A DNA stretch of 64,000 nucleotides from Pseudomonadota bacterium (lineage in GTDB: Bacteria; Pseudomonadota; Gammaproteobacteria; Burkholderiales; Rhodocyclaceae), in the NCBI GenBank assembly GCA_018240785.1, contig JAFEFC010000012.1:102564-166563 (forward strand). Direction: 5' to 3'. A model generated the notes under the pieces. The model saw only the letters and a program-made list of their open reading frames with translations. It made no database searches and was not told the DNA's origin. The stretch's first letter is position 1. Each line of letters opens with the position of its first letter. This document shows, piece after piece, positions 34,778-47,807 of this stretch. The position numbers and the translations under genes are program-made.

Positions 34778-36130
34778 TCAGGCAACGGCCTCCTGCACGG
34801 CCTCTGCAATCTGGCGTGCCAGGCGCTCGACCAGATCCCCGTCGCGCCCTTCGACCATCACCCGCAACAGCGGCTCCGTGCCCGACGGCCGAAGCAGCAC
34901 CCTGCCCTCATTGCCGAGTGCTGCATCGGCGTGCGCCTGGGCAGCAGCAATGCTCTGATCTGCACGCCAGTCGAACCCCGCCGGGAGCCGCACATTCACA
35001 AGTTTCTGCGGATAGAAGGTCAGGTCCGAACAGGCCTCGGCCAGGGTCCGCCCGTGCTGCTTGAGTGCTGCCAGGACCTGTAGCGCCGACACGATGCCAT
35101 CGCCGGTCGAATGCCTGTCAAGACAGATGATGTGGCCGGAATTCTCGCCGCCGAGCTTCCAGCCGCGTTCATGCAGCATCTCGAGCACGTAGCGATCGCC
35201 CACCTTGGCGCGGGCGAACGGTACCCCGAGGCGCCCGATCGCATGCTCGAAGCCCAGATTGCTCATCAATGTCCCGATGACGCCATCCAGCCGCCCTTCC
35301 GCCTTGCGCGCCGCAGCAATCACATAAATGAGCTTGTCACCGTCGTATACCTCGCCGTTCCGGTCCACCATGATCAGGCGGTCACCGTCACCGTCGAGTG
35401 CAATACCGATGTCGGCGCCATTGGCCAGCACCGCCTGACGCAGGAATTCCGGTCGGGTCGCACCCACCCCGTCATTGATGTTGAGCCCGTTCGGCTCCAC
35501 GCCCACGGCGACAACGTCGGCGCCGAGTTCGTGGAAGACCCGAGGCGCAATGTGATACGCCGCCCCATGGGCACAGTCCAGCGCCAGGCGCAGTCCGCGC
35601 AGATCCATTTCGTTCGGGAACGTGCTCTTGCAGAATTCGATGTAACGCCCGGCCGCGTCGTCGATACGCCGGGCGCGCCCAAGCTGGGCCGAGTCTGCGC
35701 AGCCCATCGGTCTATCCAGCCGCTCCTCGATCTCGGCTTCCATTGCGTCAGGAAGTTTTGCTCCGCCTGCCGAGAAGAACTTTATCCCGTTATCGTAAAA
35801 CGGGTTGTGCGACGCAGAGATCACGACTCCGGCCTGCAGCCGCAATGCCCGCGTCAGGTAGGCCACCGCGGGAGTAGGGATCGGACCGGCCAGCATCACA
35901 TCCACGCCGGCCGCAGCGAAGCCGGCTTCGAGCGAAGCCTCCAGCAAATAGCCGGAAATGCGCGTGTCCTTGCCGATGAGCACCGCCGGGCGCTCGCCAG
36001 CCGGCAGCTTCTCGCGCGCGACTAGCGTCACGCCCGCCGCATAGCCAAGGCGCATCACGAAATCAGGGGTGATTGGAGCCTCACCGACACGCCCCCTCAC
36101 CCCATCCGTACCAAAATACTTGCGACCCAT
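34778..36130 (-). CDS. glmM: Phosphoglucosamine mutase
   Basis: Converts glucosamine-6-phosphate to glucosamine-1-phosphate for UDP-GlcNAc, hence peptidoglycan and LPS. The 450 residues show the N-terminal [10 protein letters not shown], the phosphoserine motif [12 protein letters not shown] (serine near 107), the metal loop DGDGDR and the C-terminal phosphate-binding [12 protein letters not shown]. It follows folP after 27 bases, as in E. coli. Confidence 0.97.
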   Translation of the reverse strand: MGRKYFGTDGVRGRVGEAPITPDFVMRLGYAAGVTLVAREKLPAGERPAVLIGKDTRISGYLLEASLEAGFAAAGVDVMLAGPIPTPAVAYLTRALRLQAGVVISASHNPFYDNGIKFFSAGGAKLPDAMEAEIEERLDRPMGCADSAQLGRARRIDDAAGRYIEFCKSTFPNEMDLRGLRLALDCAHGAAYHIAPRVFHELGADVVAVGVEPNGLNINDGVGATRPEFLRQAVLANGADIGIALDGDGDRLIMVDRNGEVYDGDKLIYVIAAARKAEGRLDGVIGTLMSNLGFEHAIGRLGVPFARAKVGDRYVLEMLHERGWKLGGENSGHIICLDRHSTGDGIVSALQVLAALKQHGRTLAEACSDLTFYPQKLVNVRLPAGFDWRADQSIAAAQAHADAALGNEGRVLLRPSGTEPLLRVMVEGRDGDLVERLARQIAEAVQEAVA

Positions 36131-36157
36131 TGCGTGTCCCGAGCTTGAAAAGCCAAA

Positions 36158-36979
36158 TTATGACACTGCTTGCCAGACCCGAAGTGCGTCACGAGTCGCG
36201 CCCACGTCATGCACCCGAACGATGGCCGCGCCGCGCTGAACCGCAATGAGCGCCGCCACCACACTGGCGACCTGGCGCTGCTCGACCGGCCTGCCCGTCA
36301 CGGTCCCCAGCATGGCCTTGCGCGACAAGCCCGCCAACACCGGCAGACCGTCGCGGCAAAAACGGGCGAGATCGCGCAACAACGTGAAGTTGTGCTCGAC
36401 CGTCTTGCCAAAGCCAAAGCCCGGGTCGACGACGATACGGTCGTGCGCAACACCAGCCGCTTGCAGTGCCCGAACTCGGCCGTCCAGGTACGCTGCAACG
36501 TCCTCGACCACATCGATGTACTGCGGATTACGCTGCATGGTGCGCGGCTCGCCCTGCATGTGCATCACGCACAGTCCCACCGTACTGTCCACCACTGCTT
36601 CGATCGCACCTTCGGCGTTGAAGCCATTGATATCGTTGATCATGTCCGCCCCGGCCGCGATGGCGGCCCGCATCACCGCGGGCTTGAGCGTATCGATCGA
36701 CAGTGGCACCTGCAGGCTGCGCAGACGCTCGACGCATCGCACCACGCGCTCCAGTTCCTGCGCCTCTGGCACGGGATCCGAACCCGGGCGTGAGGACTCC
36801 GCACCGATGTCCAGCATGTCGGCTCCGTCCTCGAGTGCCATTTCCGCCCGCTGCATCATCCGGTCGAGATCGCCATGCGTGCCATCGCCGGTGAAGGAGT
36901 CGTCCGTCAGGTTTACGATCGCCATCAGTTTCGGCTGCGCGAGATCCAGCACGAAACGTCCGCATTGAAGTGTGCTCAT
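36158..36979 (-). CDS. folP: Dihydropteroate synthase
   Basis: Joins p-aminobenzoate to the pterin pyrophosphate in folate synthesis; it is the sulfonamide target. The 273-residue TIM barrel has IVNLTDDSF where most enzymes have NVTPDSF, and GAESSRPG where most have GGESTRPG. The later blocks INDINGF, DPGFGFGK, GLSRKAMLG and RVHDV are conserved. The ATG at 36979 is preferred over the frame's first Met 14 codons upstream, which lies in the ftsH terminator hairpin. The gene order ftsH-folP-glmM is widely conserved. Confidence 0.94.
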   Translation of the reverse strand: MSTLQCGRFVLDLAQPKLMAIVNLTDDSFTGDGTHGDLDRMMQRAEMALEDGADMLDIGAESSRPGSDPVPEAQELERVVRCVERLRSLQVPLSIDTLKPAVMRAAIAAGADMINDINGFNAEGAIEAVVDSTVGLCVMHMQGEPRTMQRNPQYIDVVEDVAAYLDGRVRALQAAGVAHDRIVVDPGFGFGKTVEHNFTLLRDLARFCRDGLPVLAGLSRKAMLGTVTGRPVEQRQVASVVAALIAVQRGAAIVRVHDVGATRDALRVWQAVS

Positions 36980-36992
36980 TTCTTGTTCCCGT

Positions 36993-37021
36993 AAATGAAA
37001 TGGGCCGGTTACCCGGCCCAT
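36993..37021 (-). terminator. Terminator between ftsH and folP
   Basis: On the minus strand, ATGGGCCGG and CCGGCCCAT form a perfect 9-bp stem, followed by TTTCATTT. It lies just after the ftsH stop. The U-run is interrupted, so readthrough into folP is possible. Confidence 0.6.
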
Positions 37022-37049
37022 GCAAAGTTTGTCGCCGCGGGGCGCAGAA

Positions 37050-38942
37050 TCACGCCGCCGGCGCAGGCGCGGTCGGTGCGGCGCCCGGGGAGTCGTCCTT
37101 GGAGCGGCTCACCGGCGCCGACGCGGGCTTGGGCGCCCGCGGCGGGCGGCCTTCCATGATGTCGTTGATCTGATCGGCGTCGATCGTCTCCCACTCGAGC
37201 AAGGCGCGAGTCATCGCTTCGACCTTGTCCCGATTCTCGTCAAGCAGGCGGCGCGCCAGCGCGTATTGCTCATCGATGATGCGTCGGATCTCCGCATCCA
37301 CCTTCTGCATCGTGGCCTCGGAGACGTTGCGGTGCGTCGTCACCTGGCGGCCGAGGAAGATCTCGCCTTCCTCCTCGCCATAGACCATCGGCCCAAGGTT
37401 GTCCGACATACCCCATTGGGTGACCATGCGCCGCGCCAGATCGGTGGCGCGCTGGAAATCGTTCGACGCCCCGGTCGTCATCTGCTGCATGAAAAGCTCT
37501 TCAGCAATTCGGCCACCAAAAAGCACCGTGATCGTCTGCAACAGGCGCTCGCGATCCTGACTGTACCGATCCTCGGTGGGCAACTGCATGGTGACGCCCA
37601 ACGCACGGCCACGAGGAATGATCGTGACCTTATGCACCGGATCGGTCTTGTCAAGCAGGCGCGCCACCACGGCGTGACCCGACTCGTGGAAGGCGGTGTT
37701 ACGACGCTCCTCCTCCGGCATCACTACCGAACGGCGCTCGGCGCCCATCATGATCTTGTCCTTGGCGCGCTCGAAGTCCTCCATGTCGACGAGACGCTTG
37801 TTGGCGCGCGCCGCAAAGAGCGCCGCCTCATTCACGAGGTTGGCCAGGTCGGCACCGGCAAACCCGGGAGTGCCGCGCGCCAGCACCTGAGGATCGACGT
37901 CGGGGGCGATCGGCACCTTGCGCATGTGAACCTTGAGGATCTGCTCGCGGCCGCGGATGTCGGGCAACGCAACGACCACCTGGCGGTCGAAGCGCCCCGG
38001 ACGCAGCAGCGCCGGATCGAGGACATCGGGGCGGTTCGTCGCCGCGATCACGATGACGCCCGTCTGGCCTTCGAAGCCATCCATTTCCACCAGCAACTGG
38101 TTCAGCGTCTGTTCGCGCTCGTCATTACCACCGCCGAGTCCCGCGCCACGCTGACGGCCCACCGCATCGATCTCGTCGATGAAGATGATGCAGGGCGCAT
38201 GCTTCTTGGCCTGCTCGAACATGTCGCGCACACGCGCCGCACCGACGCCGACAAACATCTCGACAAAGTCGGAACCCGAGATCGAAAAGAACGGGACCTT
38301 CGCCTCGCCGGCGATCGCCTTCGCAAGCAAGGTCTTGCCCGTACCAGGCGAGCCCACCATGAGCACACCCTTGGGGATGCGCCCGCCGAGCTTCTGGAAT
38401 TTCGACGGATCACGCAGAAACTCGACAAGTTCGAAGACTTCTTCCTTGGCCTCGTCGCAACCCGCCACGTCGGCAAAGGTGACCGAGTTCGCGGATTCGT
38501 CCAGCATCCGCGCCTTGCTCTTGCCGAACGAGAACGCGCCGCCCTTGCCGCCACCCTGCATCTGACGCATGAAGAAGACCCACACGCCGATCAGAAGAAG
38601 CATCGGGAACCAGGACACGAAAATGTTGGCGAGGAAGGATTGCTCCTCCTCCGGCTTGCTGGCATTCACCGAGACGCCGTAGCGCATCAGGTCCGACACC
38701 ATCCAGATATCCTGCACGCCTGGCGTGTAGACCGTGATCGAACGGCCTTCCTGCGTAGTCGCCTTCAGCACGCGACCATCCACAGTCGCCTTGGCAATCC
38801 GCCCCGCCTTGGCTTCCTCCATGAACTGCGAGTACTCCATGGTGTTGGGCGGCGTCTGGCGGGCGTTGAACTGGTTGAACACGGTCATCAGCACGACGCC
38901 GATGACCATCCAGATCGCGAGATTCTTCACAAGATTGTTCAA
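37050..38942 (-). CDS. ftsH: ATP-dependent zinc metalloprotease FtsH
   Basis: Membrane-anchored AAA+ protease that degrades misassembled membrane proteins and short-lived regulators. The 630 residues show two membrane segments (about 8-24 and 100-122), Walker [14 protein letters not shown], Walker [12 protein letters not shown], the SRH block RPGRFDRQV, and the zinc motif HESGH with a downstream acidic ligand. The C-terminus is Ala/Pro/Ser-rich. The start is a TTG ([11 protein letters not shown]), with no better ATG nearby. It follows rlmE, as in many proteobacteria. Confidence 0.96.
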   Translation of the reverse strand: MNNLVKNLAIWMVIGVVLMTVFNQFNARQTPPNTMEYSQFMEEAKAGRIAKATVDGRVLKATTQEGRSITVYTPGVQDIWMVSDLMRYGVSVNASKPEEEQSFLANIFVSWFPMLLLIGVWVFFMRQMQGGGKGGAFSFGKSKARMLDESANSVTFADVAGCDEAKEEVFELVEFLRDPSKFQKLGGRIPKGVLMVGSPGTGKTLLAKAIAGEAKVPFFSISGSDFVEMFVGVGAARVRDMFEQAKKHAPCIIFIDEIDAVGRQRGAGLGGGNDEREQTLNQLLVEMDGFEGQTGVIVIAATNRPDVLDPALLRPGRFDRQVVVALPDIRGREQILKVHMRKVPIAPDVDPQVLARGTPGFAGADLANLVNEAALFAARANKRLVDMEDFERAKDKIMMGAERRSVVMPEEERRNTAFHESGHAVVARLLDKTDPVHKVTIIPRGRALGVTMQLPTEDRYSQDRERLLQTITVLFGGRIAEELFMQQMTTGASNDFQRATDLARRMVTQWGMSDNLGPMVYGEEEGEIFLGRQVTTHRNVSEATMQKVDAEIRRIIDEQYALARRLLDENRDKVEAMTRALLEWETIDADQINDIMEGRPPRAPKPASAPVSRSKDDSPGAAPTAPAPAA

Positions 38943-39058
38943 AGCACTCTACCCCAGGAGCCCGATTCCGGGCGTACGCGTAATTGATTCATTCTAGAGG
39001 CGAACGTTCCCACGGGCAAACCGATGGCCGCCATTGCCTGGATCAATGATGCGGATCA

Positions 39059-39682
39059 TCAACGCTGCCGCACGCCCCTGCCGAGGAGATACACCTCTGC
39101 GCTGCGGTCGCGCGATGCCTTGGGCTTACGCACCTGCACGCTGTTGAAGACTGCTTCCATCGCCTTGCGGAACTCCATGAATCCTTCCCCTTGGAAGACC
39201 TTCACGACGAACTGGCCCGAAGGCTTCAGGTGCTGTGCGGCAAAATCGAGCGCGAGTTCGCAAAGGTGTATCGACCGTGCCTGATCGACGGTCGCGACGC
39301 CGGAAAGGTTCGGCGCCATGTCCGACAGCACCGCGTCGACGCGCGCACCGGCGAGCCGACGCTCCAGCTCGGCCAGCACCTCGTCCTCGGTGAAATCGCC
39401 CAGCAGGAAATCCACACCCGAAATCGGCTCCACCGGCAGGAGGTCGAGCGCAAATACGCGGCCCGATGGGCCGCAGCGCTTGACTGCCACCTGACACCAC
39501 GAACCCGGCGCGGCACCCAGATCCACCACCACGGCGCCCTGCCGCAACAGACGATCGCGATCGTCGATCTCAAGCAGCTTGTACGCCGCTCGCGCCCGGT
39601 AGCCATCGGCCTGCGCGCGCTGGACATACGGGTCATTGACGTGCTCGTGCAGCCACGCCTTGCTGGTCTTGTTTCGTTTCAT
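39059..39682 (-). CDS. rlmE: 23S rRNA 2'-O-ribose (U2552) methyltransferase
   Basis: FtsJ/RrmJ methylates U2552 of 23S rRNA in the assembling 50S subunit. The 207 residues show the SAM motif [11 protein letters not shown]. The K-D-K-E catalytic set is recognisable, with Asp in [10 protein letters not shown] and Lys/Glu in [10 protein letters not shown]. The N-terminal [25 protein letters not shown] is characteristic. It is divergent from yhbY, with only 57 bases between them. Confidence 0.96.
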   Translation of the reverse strand: MKRNKTSKAWLHEHVNDPYVQRAQADGYRARAAYKLLEIDDRDRLLRQGAVVVDLGAAPGSWCQVAVKRCGPSGRVFALDLLPVEPISGVDFLLGDFTEDEVLAELERRLAGARVDAVLSDMAPNLSGVATVDQARSIHLCELALDFAAQHLKPSGQFVVKVFQGEGFMEFRKAMEAVFNSVQVRKPKASRDRSAEVYLLGRGVRQR

Positions 39683-39739
39683 AACGCCAATCGGAGTAGA
39701 ATCCTTGCCCCACCGAAGTCAAGAAGTCGAGAAAAATCA

Positions 39740-40195
39740 ATGATCGAGCTTACGCCTGCCCAAAGACGCGAACTGCGCGCGAAGGCGCACCACCTGAATC
39801 CGGTCGTCACCATCGCCGGCAATGGCCTCACGCCCTCGGTCCTCGCCGAGATCGAGCGCTCCCTGCAGGCCCATGAACTGATCAAGGTCCGCGTCCAGGG
39901 CGCAGAACGCGATGATCGCGAGTCCCTCATGCACGAGCTGTGCAGCGCGCTCGATGCGGCCGCAGTTCAGCACATCGGCAACATCCTCGTCGTCTGGCGG
40001 CAGCGCCGCGAAGAAGAAAAGCAGGCGACCGACAACGCTGCCAAGCGCACGGCGAAGACCGCGACCGCGAAATCTGCCGCTGCCTTTGCGGCTGCCGCGC
40101 GACGCGCAGCCCTTGCGAAGGCATCCGCCGAATCGCGGCGTTCGCCCGCGCGCACCCCTTCCGCCCATGTCCGGGGCAGCGGGCGCGGACGCTGA
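39740..40195 (+). CDS. yhbY: YhbY-type CRM-domain RNA-binding protein with basic tail
   Basis: Ribosome-associated RNA-binding protein; YhbY acts on pre-50S particles. Residues 1-97 form the CRM domain (LTPAQRRELRAKAHHLNPVV, then GLTPSVLAEIERSL). Residues about 98-151 are an added Ala/Lys/Arg/Ser-rich tail ending RGSGRGR, which is absent from E. coli YhbY (97 residues). The ATG at 39740 was chosen; the long upstream frame is antisense to rlmE. The divergent pairing with rlmE/ftsH is conserved and fits a role in 50S assembly. Confidence 0.92.
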   Translation: MIELTPAQRRELRAKAHHLNPVVTIAGNGLTPSVLAEIERSLQAHELIKVRVQGAERDDRESLMHELCSALDAAAVQHIGNILVVWRQRREEEKQATDNAAKRTAKTATAKSAAAFAAAARRAALAKASAESRRSPARTPSAHVRGSGRGR

Positions 40196-40261
40196 GCCAC
40201 TCGCACCCCGGTCCTGCGCCATGCAGCGCAGGGCCGGGGCGCGGATCGAGCCTCTCTTTCC

Positions 40262-40726
40262 CTACCTCAGCACCTTCCTGAGCGAGAACACCAAAACGGC
40301 GCCGAGCAGGCTCTGAATCAGGTAGAGCACGCTGGAAATGCCGTGCCAGGTCGCGAAGCGGTCGCGCATCACGGTGCTCATCACGTCGCGTGGCCAGGCG
40401 CTTGCCTTGAGTTCGGCCATCAAGGGCTGGATGCCGAACTGCCCGGCCGCGATCAGCGCAATGATGACGAGCAGCAACCAGAAGAGCCCGCTGCGGAACA
40501 CAGCCCACCCTGACTTCAGCGCGGCAAACAGCATCAGGTAGATCGCGCTGCCAAGACCGAACCAGCCGACGAAATCGAACAGTCGCCCCGCCACCTTGCC
40601 CGCCAGCATGCGATCCGACAGCATGTCGAACAGCACCGGCGCGACCAGGTATCCCACCGCCCACATGCCGCCGACCCAGAGGGTGACGACCACGAGCGCA
40701 AGGAACTCGGCAAGGCGGTTCAACAT
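40262..40726 (-). CDS. DUF4149 integral membrane protein
   Basis: A 154-residue protein with four predicted membrane helices. It matches DUF4149 in the opening helix (LWVGGMWAVGYLVAPVLF) and the WHGISSVLYLIQSLLG helix near the C-terminus. Function unknown. It begins 3 bases after greA and is the last gene of the carA-carB-greA block. Confidence 0.8.
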   Translation of the reverse strand: MLNRLAEFLALVVVTLWVGGMWAVGYLVAPVLFDMLSDRMLAGKVAGRLFDFVGWFGLGSAIYLMLFAALKSGWAVFRSGLFWLLLVIIALIAAGQFGIQPLMAELKASAWPRDVMSTVMRDRFATWHGISSVLYLIQSLLGAVLVFSLRKVLR

Positions 40727-40729
40727 CGC

Positions 40730-41202
40730 TCAGACGTAGCGGACGTCGATGATCTCGTACTCGCGGACACCACCGGGTGCCTGCACCTCGGCAATGTCGC
40801 CGGCGTACTTGCCGATCAGCGCACGCGCAATCGGCGAGCTGATCGAGATCTTGTTCGCCTTGATGTCGGCCTCGTCCTCGCCGACGACCTGATAGACGAC
40901 GACCTGGCCCGAATCCATGTCCTCGAGTTCGACCGTCGAGCCGAACACGCAGCGACCGTCCGCATCGAGCAGCTTGGGATCGATGATCTGGGCATGGGCG
41001 AGCTTGCCCTCGACCTCCATGATCCGGCCTTCGATGAAGCCCTGCCGCTCCTTGGCGGCGTCGTACTCGGCATTCTCGGAAAGGTCGCCGTGCGACCGCG
41101 CCTCGGCGATCGCGGCGATCACGTTCGGGCGGTCGACCGTCTTCAGACGATGCAGCTCTTCGCGCAGCCGCTCTGCGCCGTTAACCGTAAGCGGAGTCTT
41201 GT

Positions 41203-41206
<4 letters not shown>
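40730..41206 (-). CDS. greA: Transcription elongation factor GreA
   Basis: Stimulates RNA polymerase to cleave backtracked RNA. The 158 residues form the N-terminal coiled-coil, with acidic tip residues in [13 protein letters not shown], and the C-terminal globular domain with [14 protein letters not shown]. The ATG overlaps the carB stop (ATGA), so the two are translationally coupled. This carB-greA order is common in beta- and gammaproteobacteria. Confidence 0.97.
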
Positions 41207-44433
<3,227 letters not shown>

Positions 44434-44518
44434 CGTCTTGCCTCAGTGATTCCTTGAGCCGGCATCGTGCGCCGGCATCGAACAATGGCGGCAGGCGGTA
44501 GCCTGCCCGTGCGCCGGA

Positions 44519-45661
44519 TTACCTTGACGCTTCCATAAGACCGATGAAGCGGTCGAAGAGGTAAGCGACATCATGCGGACCCGGGCTCGCCTCCGGGTGG
44601 CCCTGGAACGAGAATATCGGCGCGTCGGTGCGCGCCAGGCCCTGATTCGAACCATCGAACAGGGATTGATGCGTCACTCGCAAGTTGGCGGGCAGGGTCG
44701 AGGGGTCGACGGCAAAGCCGTGGTTCTGGCTGGTGATCAGCACTTCGCCGCTGTCGAGATCCTTGACCGGGTGATTGGCGCCGTGATGGCCGAATTTCAT
44801 CTTCATCGTCTTCGCACCCGAGGCGAGCGCGAGCAACTGATGGCCGAGGCAGATGCCGAAGGTCGGTACGCGCGCAGCGATGAACTCACGGATCGCGTCG
44901 ATCGCGTAATCGCAGGGCTCGGGGTCGCCGGGGCCATTGGACAGGAACACGCCGTCCGGTTTCATCGCCAGCACTTCGGCGGCCGGTGTCTGCGCGGGCA
45001 CCACGGTCAGGCGGCAGCCGCGCTCGGCGAGCATGCGAAGGATGTTGAACTTGACACCGAAGTCGTAGGCGACGACGTGGAAGCGCGGCTGGCTCTGCTT
45101 GCCGTACCCGCGCCCGAGCGCCCATTCGGTCTCGCTCCAGTCGTACGCCTGCGCCGTGCACACCACCTTGGCCAGATCCATGCCGGCCAGCCCCGGAAAA
45201 CCGCGCGCCGCGGCAACGGCCGCCTCCGCATCGAGCGCACCGCCTTCGGCCGCGGTCACGATGCAGCCCGCCTGCGCGCCCTTTTCTCGCAGCACCCGGG
45301 TGAGCCTGCGAGTGTCGATCCCGGCGATGGCGACAACGTTCTCGGCGCGAAGAAAAGCGTCGAGTCGTTGATCCATACGGAAGTTGGAAGGTAGAAGCGG
45401 CAGATCGCGGATCACGAGGCCGGCCGCATGCACGCGGGTCGATTCGACGTCCTCGCGGTTGACACCAGTGTTACCGATATGCGGATAGGTCAGCGTGACG
45501 ATCTGGCGCGAGTAACTCGGGTCAGTCAGGATCTCCTGATAACCCGACATCGAGGTATTGAACACCACTTCGCCGACCGTGCTGCCAACCGCGCCGATGC
45601 CCTTGCCGTAGAACACCGTCCCATCGGCGAGCGCAAGAAGGGCGGGCAGGGATGCAGTCAC
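44519..45661 (-). CDS. carA: Carbamoyl-phosphate synthase small subunit
   Basis: Glutaminase subunit that feeds ammonia to CarB. The 380 residues have the class I amidotransferase domain, with the nucleophile in FGICLGHQL and the His/Glu in [11 protein letters not shown]. The start is a GTG with AGGAG 6-7 bases ahead. A strong hairpin with a T-run lies about 64 bases upstream, which may end dapB transcription or attenuate carAB. Confidence 0.97.
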   Translation of the reverse strand: MTASLPALLALADGTVFYGKGIGAVGSTVGEVVFNTSMSGYQEILTDPSYSRQIVTLTYPHIGNTGVNREDVESTRVHAAGLVIRDLPLLPSNFRMDQRLDAFLRAENVVAIAGIDTRRLTRVLREKGAQAGCIVTAAEGGALDAEAAVAAARGFPGLAGMDLAKVVCTAQAYDWSETEWALGRGYGKQSQPRFHVVAYDFGVKFNILRMLAERGCRLTVVPAQTPAAEVLAMKPDGVFLSNGPGDPEPCDYAIDAIREFIAARVPTFGICLGHQLLALASGAKTMKMKFGHHGANHPVKDLDSGEVLITSQNHGFAVDPSTLPANLRVTHQSLFDGSNQGLARTDAPIFSFQGHPEASPGPHDVAYLFDRFIGLMEASR

Positions 45662-45724
45662 AAGAAACTCCTGAATTCAGCCTGAAATCAAGGGCTAAGC
45701 AAAATTGCTGCGCCCACAGCTTGC

Positions 45725-45760
45725 AAAAAAGCGGGACGAGCCCGTGGGCGCGATCCCGCT
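45725..45760 (-). terminator. Terminator between dapB and carA
   Basis: On the minus strand AGCGGGA ... TCCCGCT is a 7-bp stem enclosing a second short GC stem, followed by TTTTTT. It lies between the dapB stop and the carA GTG. It could end dapB mRNA or act as a carAB attenuator. Confidence 0.75.
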
Positions 45761-45853
45761 GTCTAGATGGCTCGATTCTACTTTTTTCGCCCCCCCAAGG
45801 CAATGTGGGGTCGCCGCTGCAATGAATCAGGGCAGCGCAGCCCCCAGCTTGCG

Positions 45854-46660
45854 TCAGCGCAAACCGAGAATATCCTGCATGTCGAAGAGCCCCGGCCCGC
45901 GGCCGGCGACGAAGCGCGCTGCCCGCAACGACCCCAGCGCGTAGGGCATGCGGCTCCCGGACTTGTGCGTGATTTCAATGCGCTCACCGATTCCGGCGAA
46001 CAGCACGGTGTGGTCGCCGACGATGTCGCCACCGCGGATCGTCGAGAAACCGATGGTTTCGGGCTTGCGCTCGCCCGTCACGCCCTCGCGGCCATAGATT
46101 GCACAAGTCTCCAGATCGCGCCCAAGCTCGCGGGCAACGACTTCGCCCATGCGCAGGGCGGTGCCGGAGGGCGCGTCGACCTTGAATCGGTGATGCGCCT
46201 CGATCACCTCGACGTCGTAGCCCTCGCTGAGAATGCGTGCCGCCACTTCGAGCAGCTTGAACACCGCATTCACACCGACGGCCATGTTCGGCGCGAAGAC
46301 CACCGGTATTTCCTTCGCCGCCTCGGCGATCGCCGCCTTTCCGGCAGCGTCGAAGCCGGTCGTGCCGATCACCATCGCCTTGCCGAGTTCGCGCGCCAGG
46401 GCGAGATGCGCAAGCGTTCCGTCCGGCCGGGTGAAGTCGATCACGCAATCGGCCGCGGCGATCGCGGCGCGGGCATCGTCGACGATGGTCACACCGCAGG
46501 ACACGCCAAGCAGTTCGCCCGCGTCGCGTCCGATGCACGGGCTTCCGGGCCGGTCGAAGGCGGCACCGATCGCGACACCCTCTTCCTTGAGGGCGGCTTC
46601 GATCAGCATGCGCCCCATGCGGCCGGCTGCGCCGGCGATAGCCAAACGGATAACGCTCAT
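45854..46660 (-). CDS. dapB: 4-hydroxy-tetrahydrodipicolinate reductase
   Basis: NAD(P)H-dependent step of the diaminopimelate/lysine pathway. The 268 residues have the nucleotide-binding [10 protein letters not shown], the catalytic His/Lys in [15 protein letters not shown] and the C-terminal [11 protein letters not shown]. It lies 63 bases after bamE on the same strand and before carA. dapB upstream of carAB is common in proteobacteria. Confidence 0.97.
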   Translation of the reverse strand: MSVIRLAIAGAAGRMGRMLIEAALKEEGVAIGAAFDRPGSPCIGRDAGELLGVSCGVTIVDDARAAIAAADCVIDFTRPDGTLAHLALARELGKAMVIGTTGFDAAGKAAIAEAAKEIPVVFAPNMAVGVNAVFKLLEVAARILSEGYDVEVIEAHHRFKVDAPSGTALRMGEVVARELGRDLETCAIYGREGVTGERKPETIGFSTIRGGDIVGDHTVLFAGIGERIEITHKSGSRMPYALGSLRAARFVAGRGPGLFDMQDILGLR

Positions 46661-46723
46661 CTTTCTTCAGTTCCTGATGGGCCGATGGACGGCCCCGCAG
46701 GGCGTGCCGTCATCGAGAAATGA

Positions 46724-47137
46724 TCACTTCTGGGGTGCTGGCGGGATTTCGACGACGCGGCTGCGCTCGCCGCGTCCGCTGTCGGTCGCAGCCTGCGCAT
46801 CGCCAGCCTTCACGTCGCCCTCGATGCGATCGAGCTTGTCGTCGACGAAGAACACCGACACGACCCGCTGCTGCGGCTCGCCGCGCCCCGGCTTGAATCG
46901 ATAGACGTAGTCCCAGCGGTCGTTGCGGAACGCGTCGACGACGAGCGGCGTCCCGAGGACGAAGCGCACCTGCTCGCGAGTCATACCTTTCTTGAGCTGG
47001 GCGATCATCTCCTGATCGACGTAGTTGCCTTGCCGGACATCGATCTTGTACGGATTGACCTTGCTCACGATGGAGTCGAAGGAGCAGCCCGCAAGCAGGC
47101 CTGCGGCGACAAGCGCCGATAACAGTGTGGAACGCAT
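46724..47137 (-). CDS. bamE: Outer membrane assembly lipoprotein BamE
   Basis: Accessory lipoprotein of the BAM complex that inserts outer-membrane beta-barrels. The 137-residue precursor has a lipobox LLAGC with the lipidated Cys at 18. The SmpA/OmlA domain follows, with MTREQVRFVLGTP and the RWDYVYRF block. The charged tail after residue 110 is low in complexity. The gene is divergent from fur across a 152-base AT-rich gap, the common betaproteobacterial arrangement. Confidence 0.95.
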   Translation of the reverse strand: MRSTLLSALVAAGLLAGCSFDSIVSKVNPYKIDVRQGNYVDQEMIAQLKKGMTREQVRFVLGTPLVVDAFRNDRWDYVYRFKPGRGEPQQRVVSVFFVDDKLDRIEGDVKAGDAQAATDSGRGERSRVVEIPPAPQK

Positions 47138-47289
47138 TTGGGAATCGGGTTGGGGGCGCCCGCCAGGGAGCGCCGGTTCTCATTGGTGGGCAAAAAATAT
47201 AACATAGGACTGCCTGGCCTTCGGCCGGGCTTCACCATCCCTCGCGCACACCCCGACTGCGCGCTACCTCGGCATCCGTACAGGCAACC

Positions 47290-47727
47290 ATGTCAGAGAA
47301 TTCCAAGAGCCTGAAAAGCATAGGCCTGAAGGCAACCTACCCGCGGCTCAAGATCCTGGACCTGTTCCAGAGCGCCGAACAGCGCCATCTGACAGCCGAG
47401 GACGTCTATCGCCTGCTGATCGGCGAAGGCATGGACATCGGTCTGGCGACAGTCTACCGCGTGCTGACGCAGTTCGAGCAGGCGGGACTCCTCGAACGCC
47501 ATTATTTCGAGTCGGGCAAGGCCGTTTTCGAGCTCAACCAGGGCAACCACCACGATCACCTCGTCTGCCTGCAGTGCGGCAAGGTCGAGGAGTTCTACGA
47601 TGCCGAGATCGAGCAGCGCCAGAAGCGCATCGCCGAAGAACGCGGCTTCGCGATCAAGGAACACGCGCTTTATCTGTATGCCGACTGCGTGCGCAAGGAC
47701 TGCCCGAATCGCAGCGGCGAATCCTGA
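47290..47727 (+). CDS. fur: Ferric uptake regulator
   Basis: Iron-responsive repressor. The 145 residues have the N-terminal winged helix ([15 protein letters not shown] ... [18 protein letters not shown]). The dimerisation domain carries the metal-binding HHDH and the structural zinc pairs CLQC and C-VRKD-C. I see no convincing 19-bp Fur box in the gap shared with bamE, so iron autoregulation is not shown by the sequence. Confidence 0.97.
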   Translation: MSENSKSLKSIGLKATYPRLKILDLFQSAEQRHLTAEDVYRLLIGEGMDIGLATVYRVLTQFEQAGLLERHYFESGKAVFELNQGNHHDHLVCLQCGKVEEFYDAEIEQRQKRIAEERGFAIKEHALYLYADCVRKDCPNRSGES

Positions 47728-47807
47728 CGCAGGGCTTGCGCCGGAGCCGAGAATCTGAGCCCACGACTGACTGAACTGTGTCGACTGGCGGCTCGTCGTC
47801 CGCGCGT

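Noticed and set aside
37020-38987. 655-codon open frame opposite ftsH
   Set aside because: Antisense to ftsH with no recognisable domain; an effect of high GC codon use.
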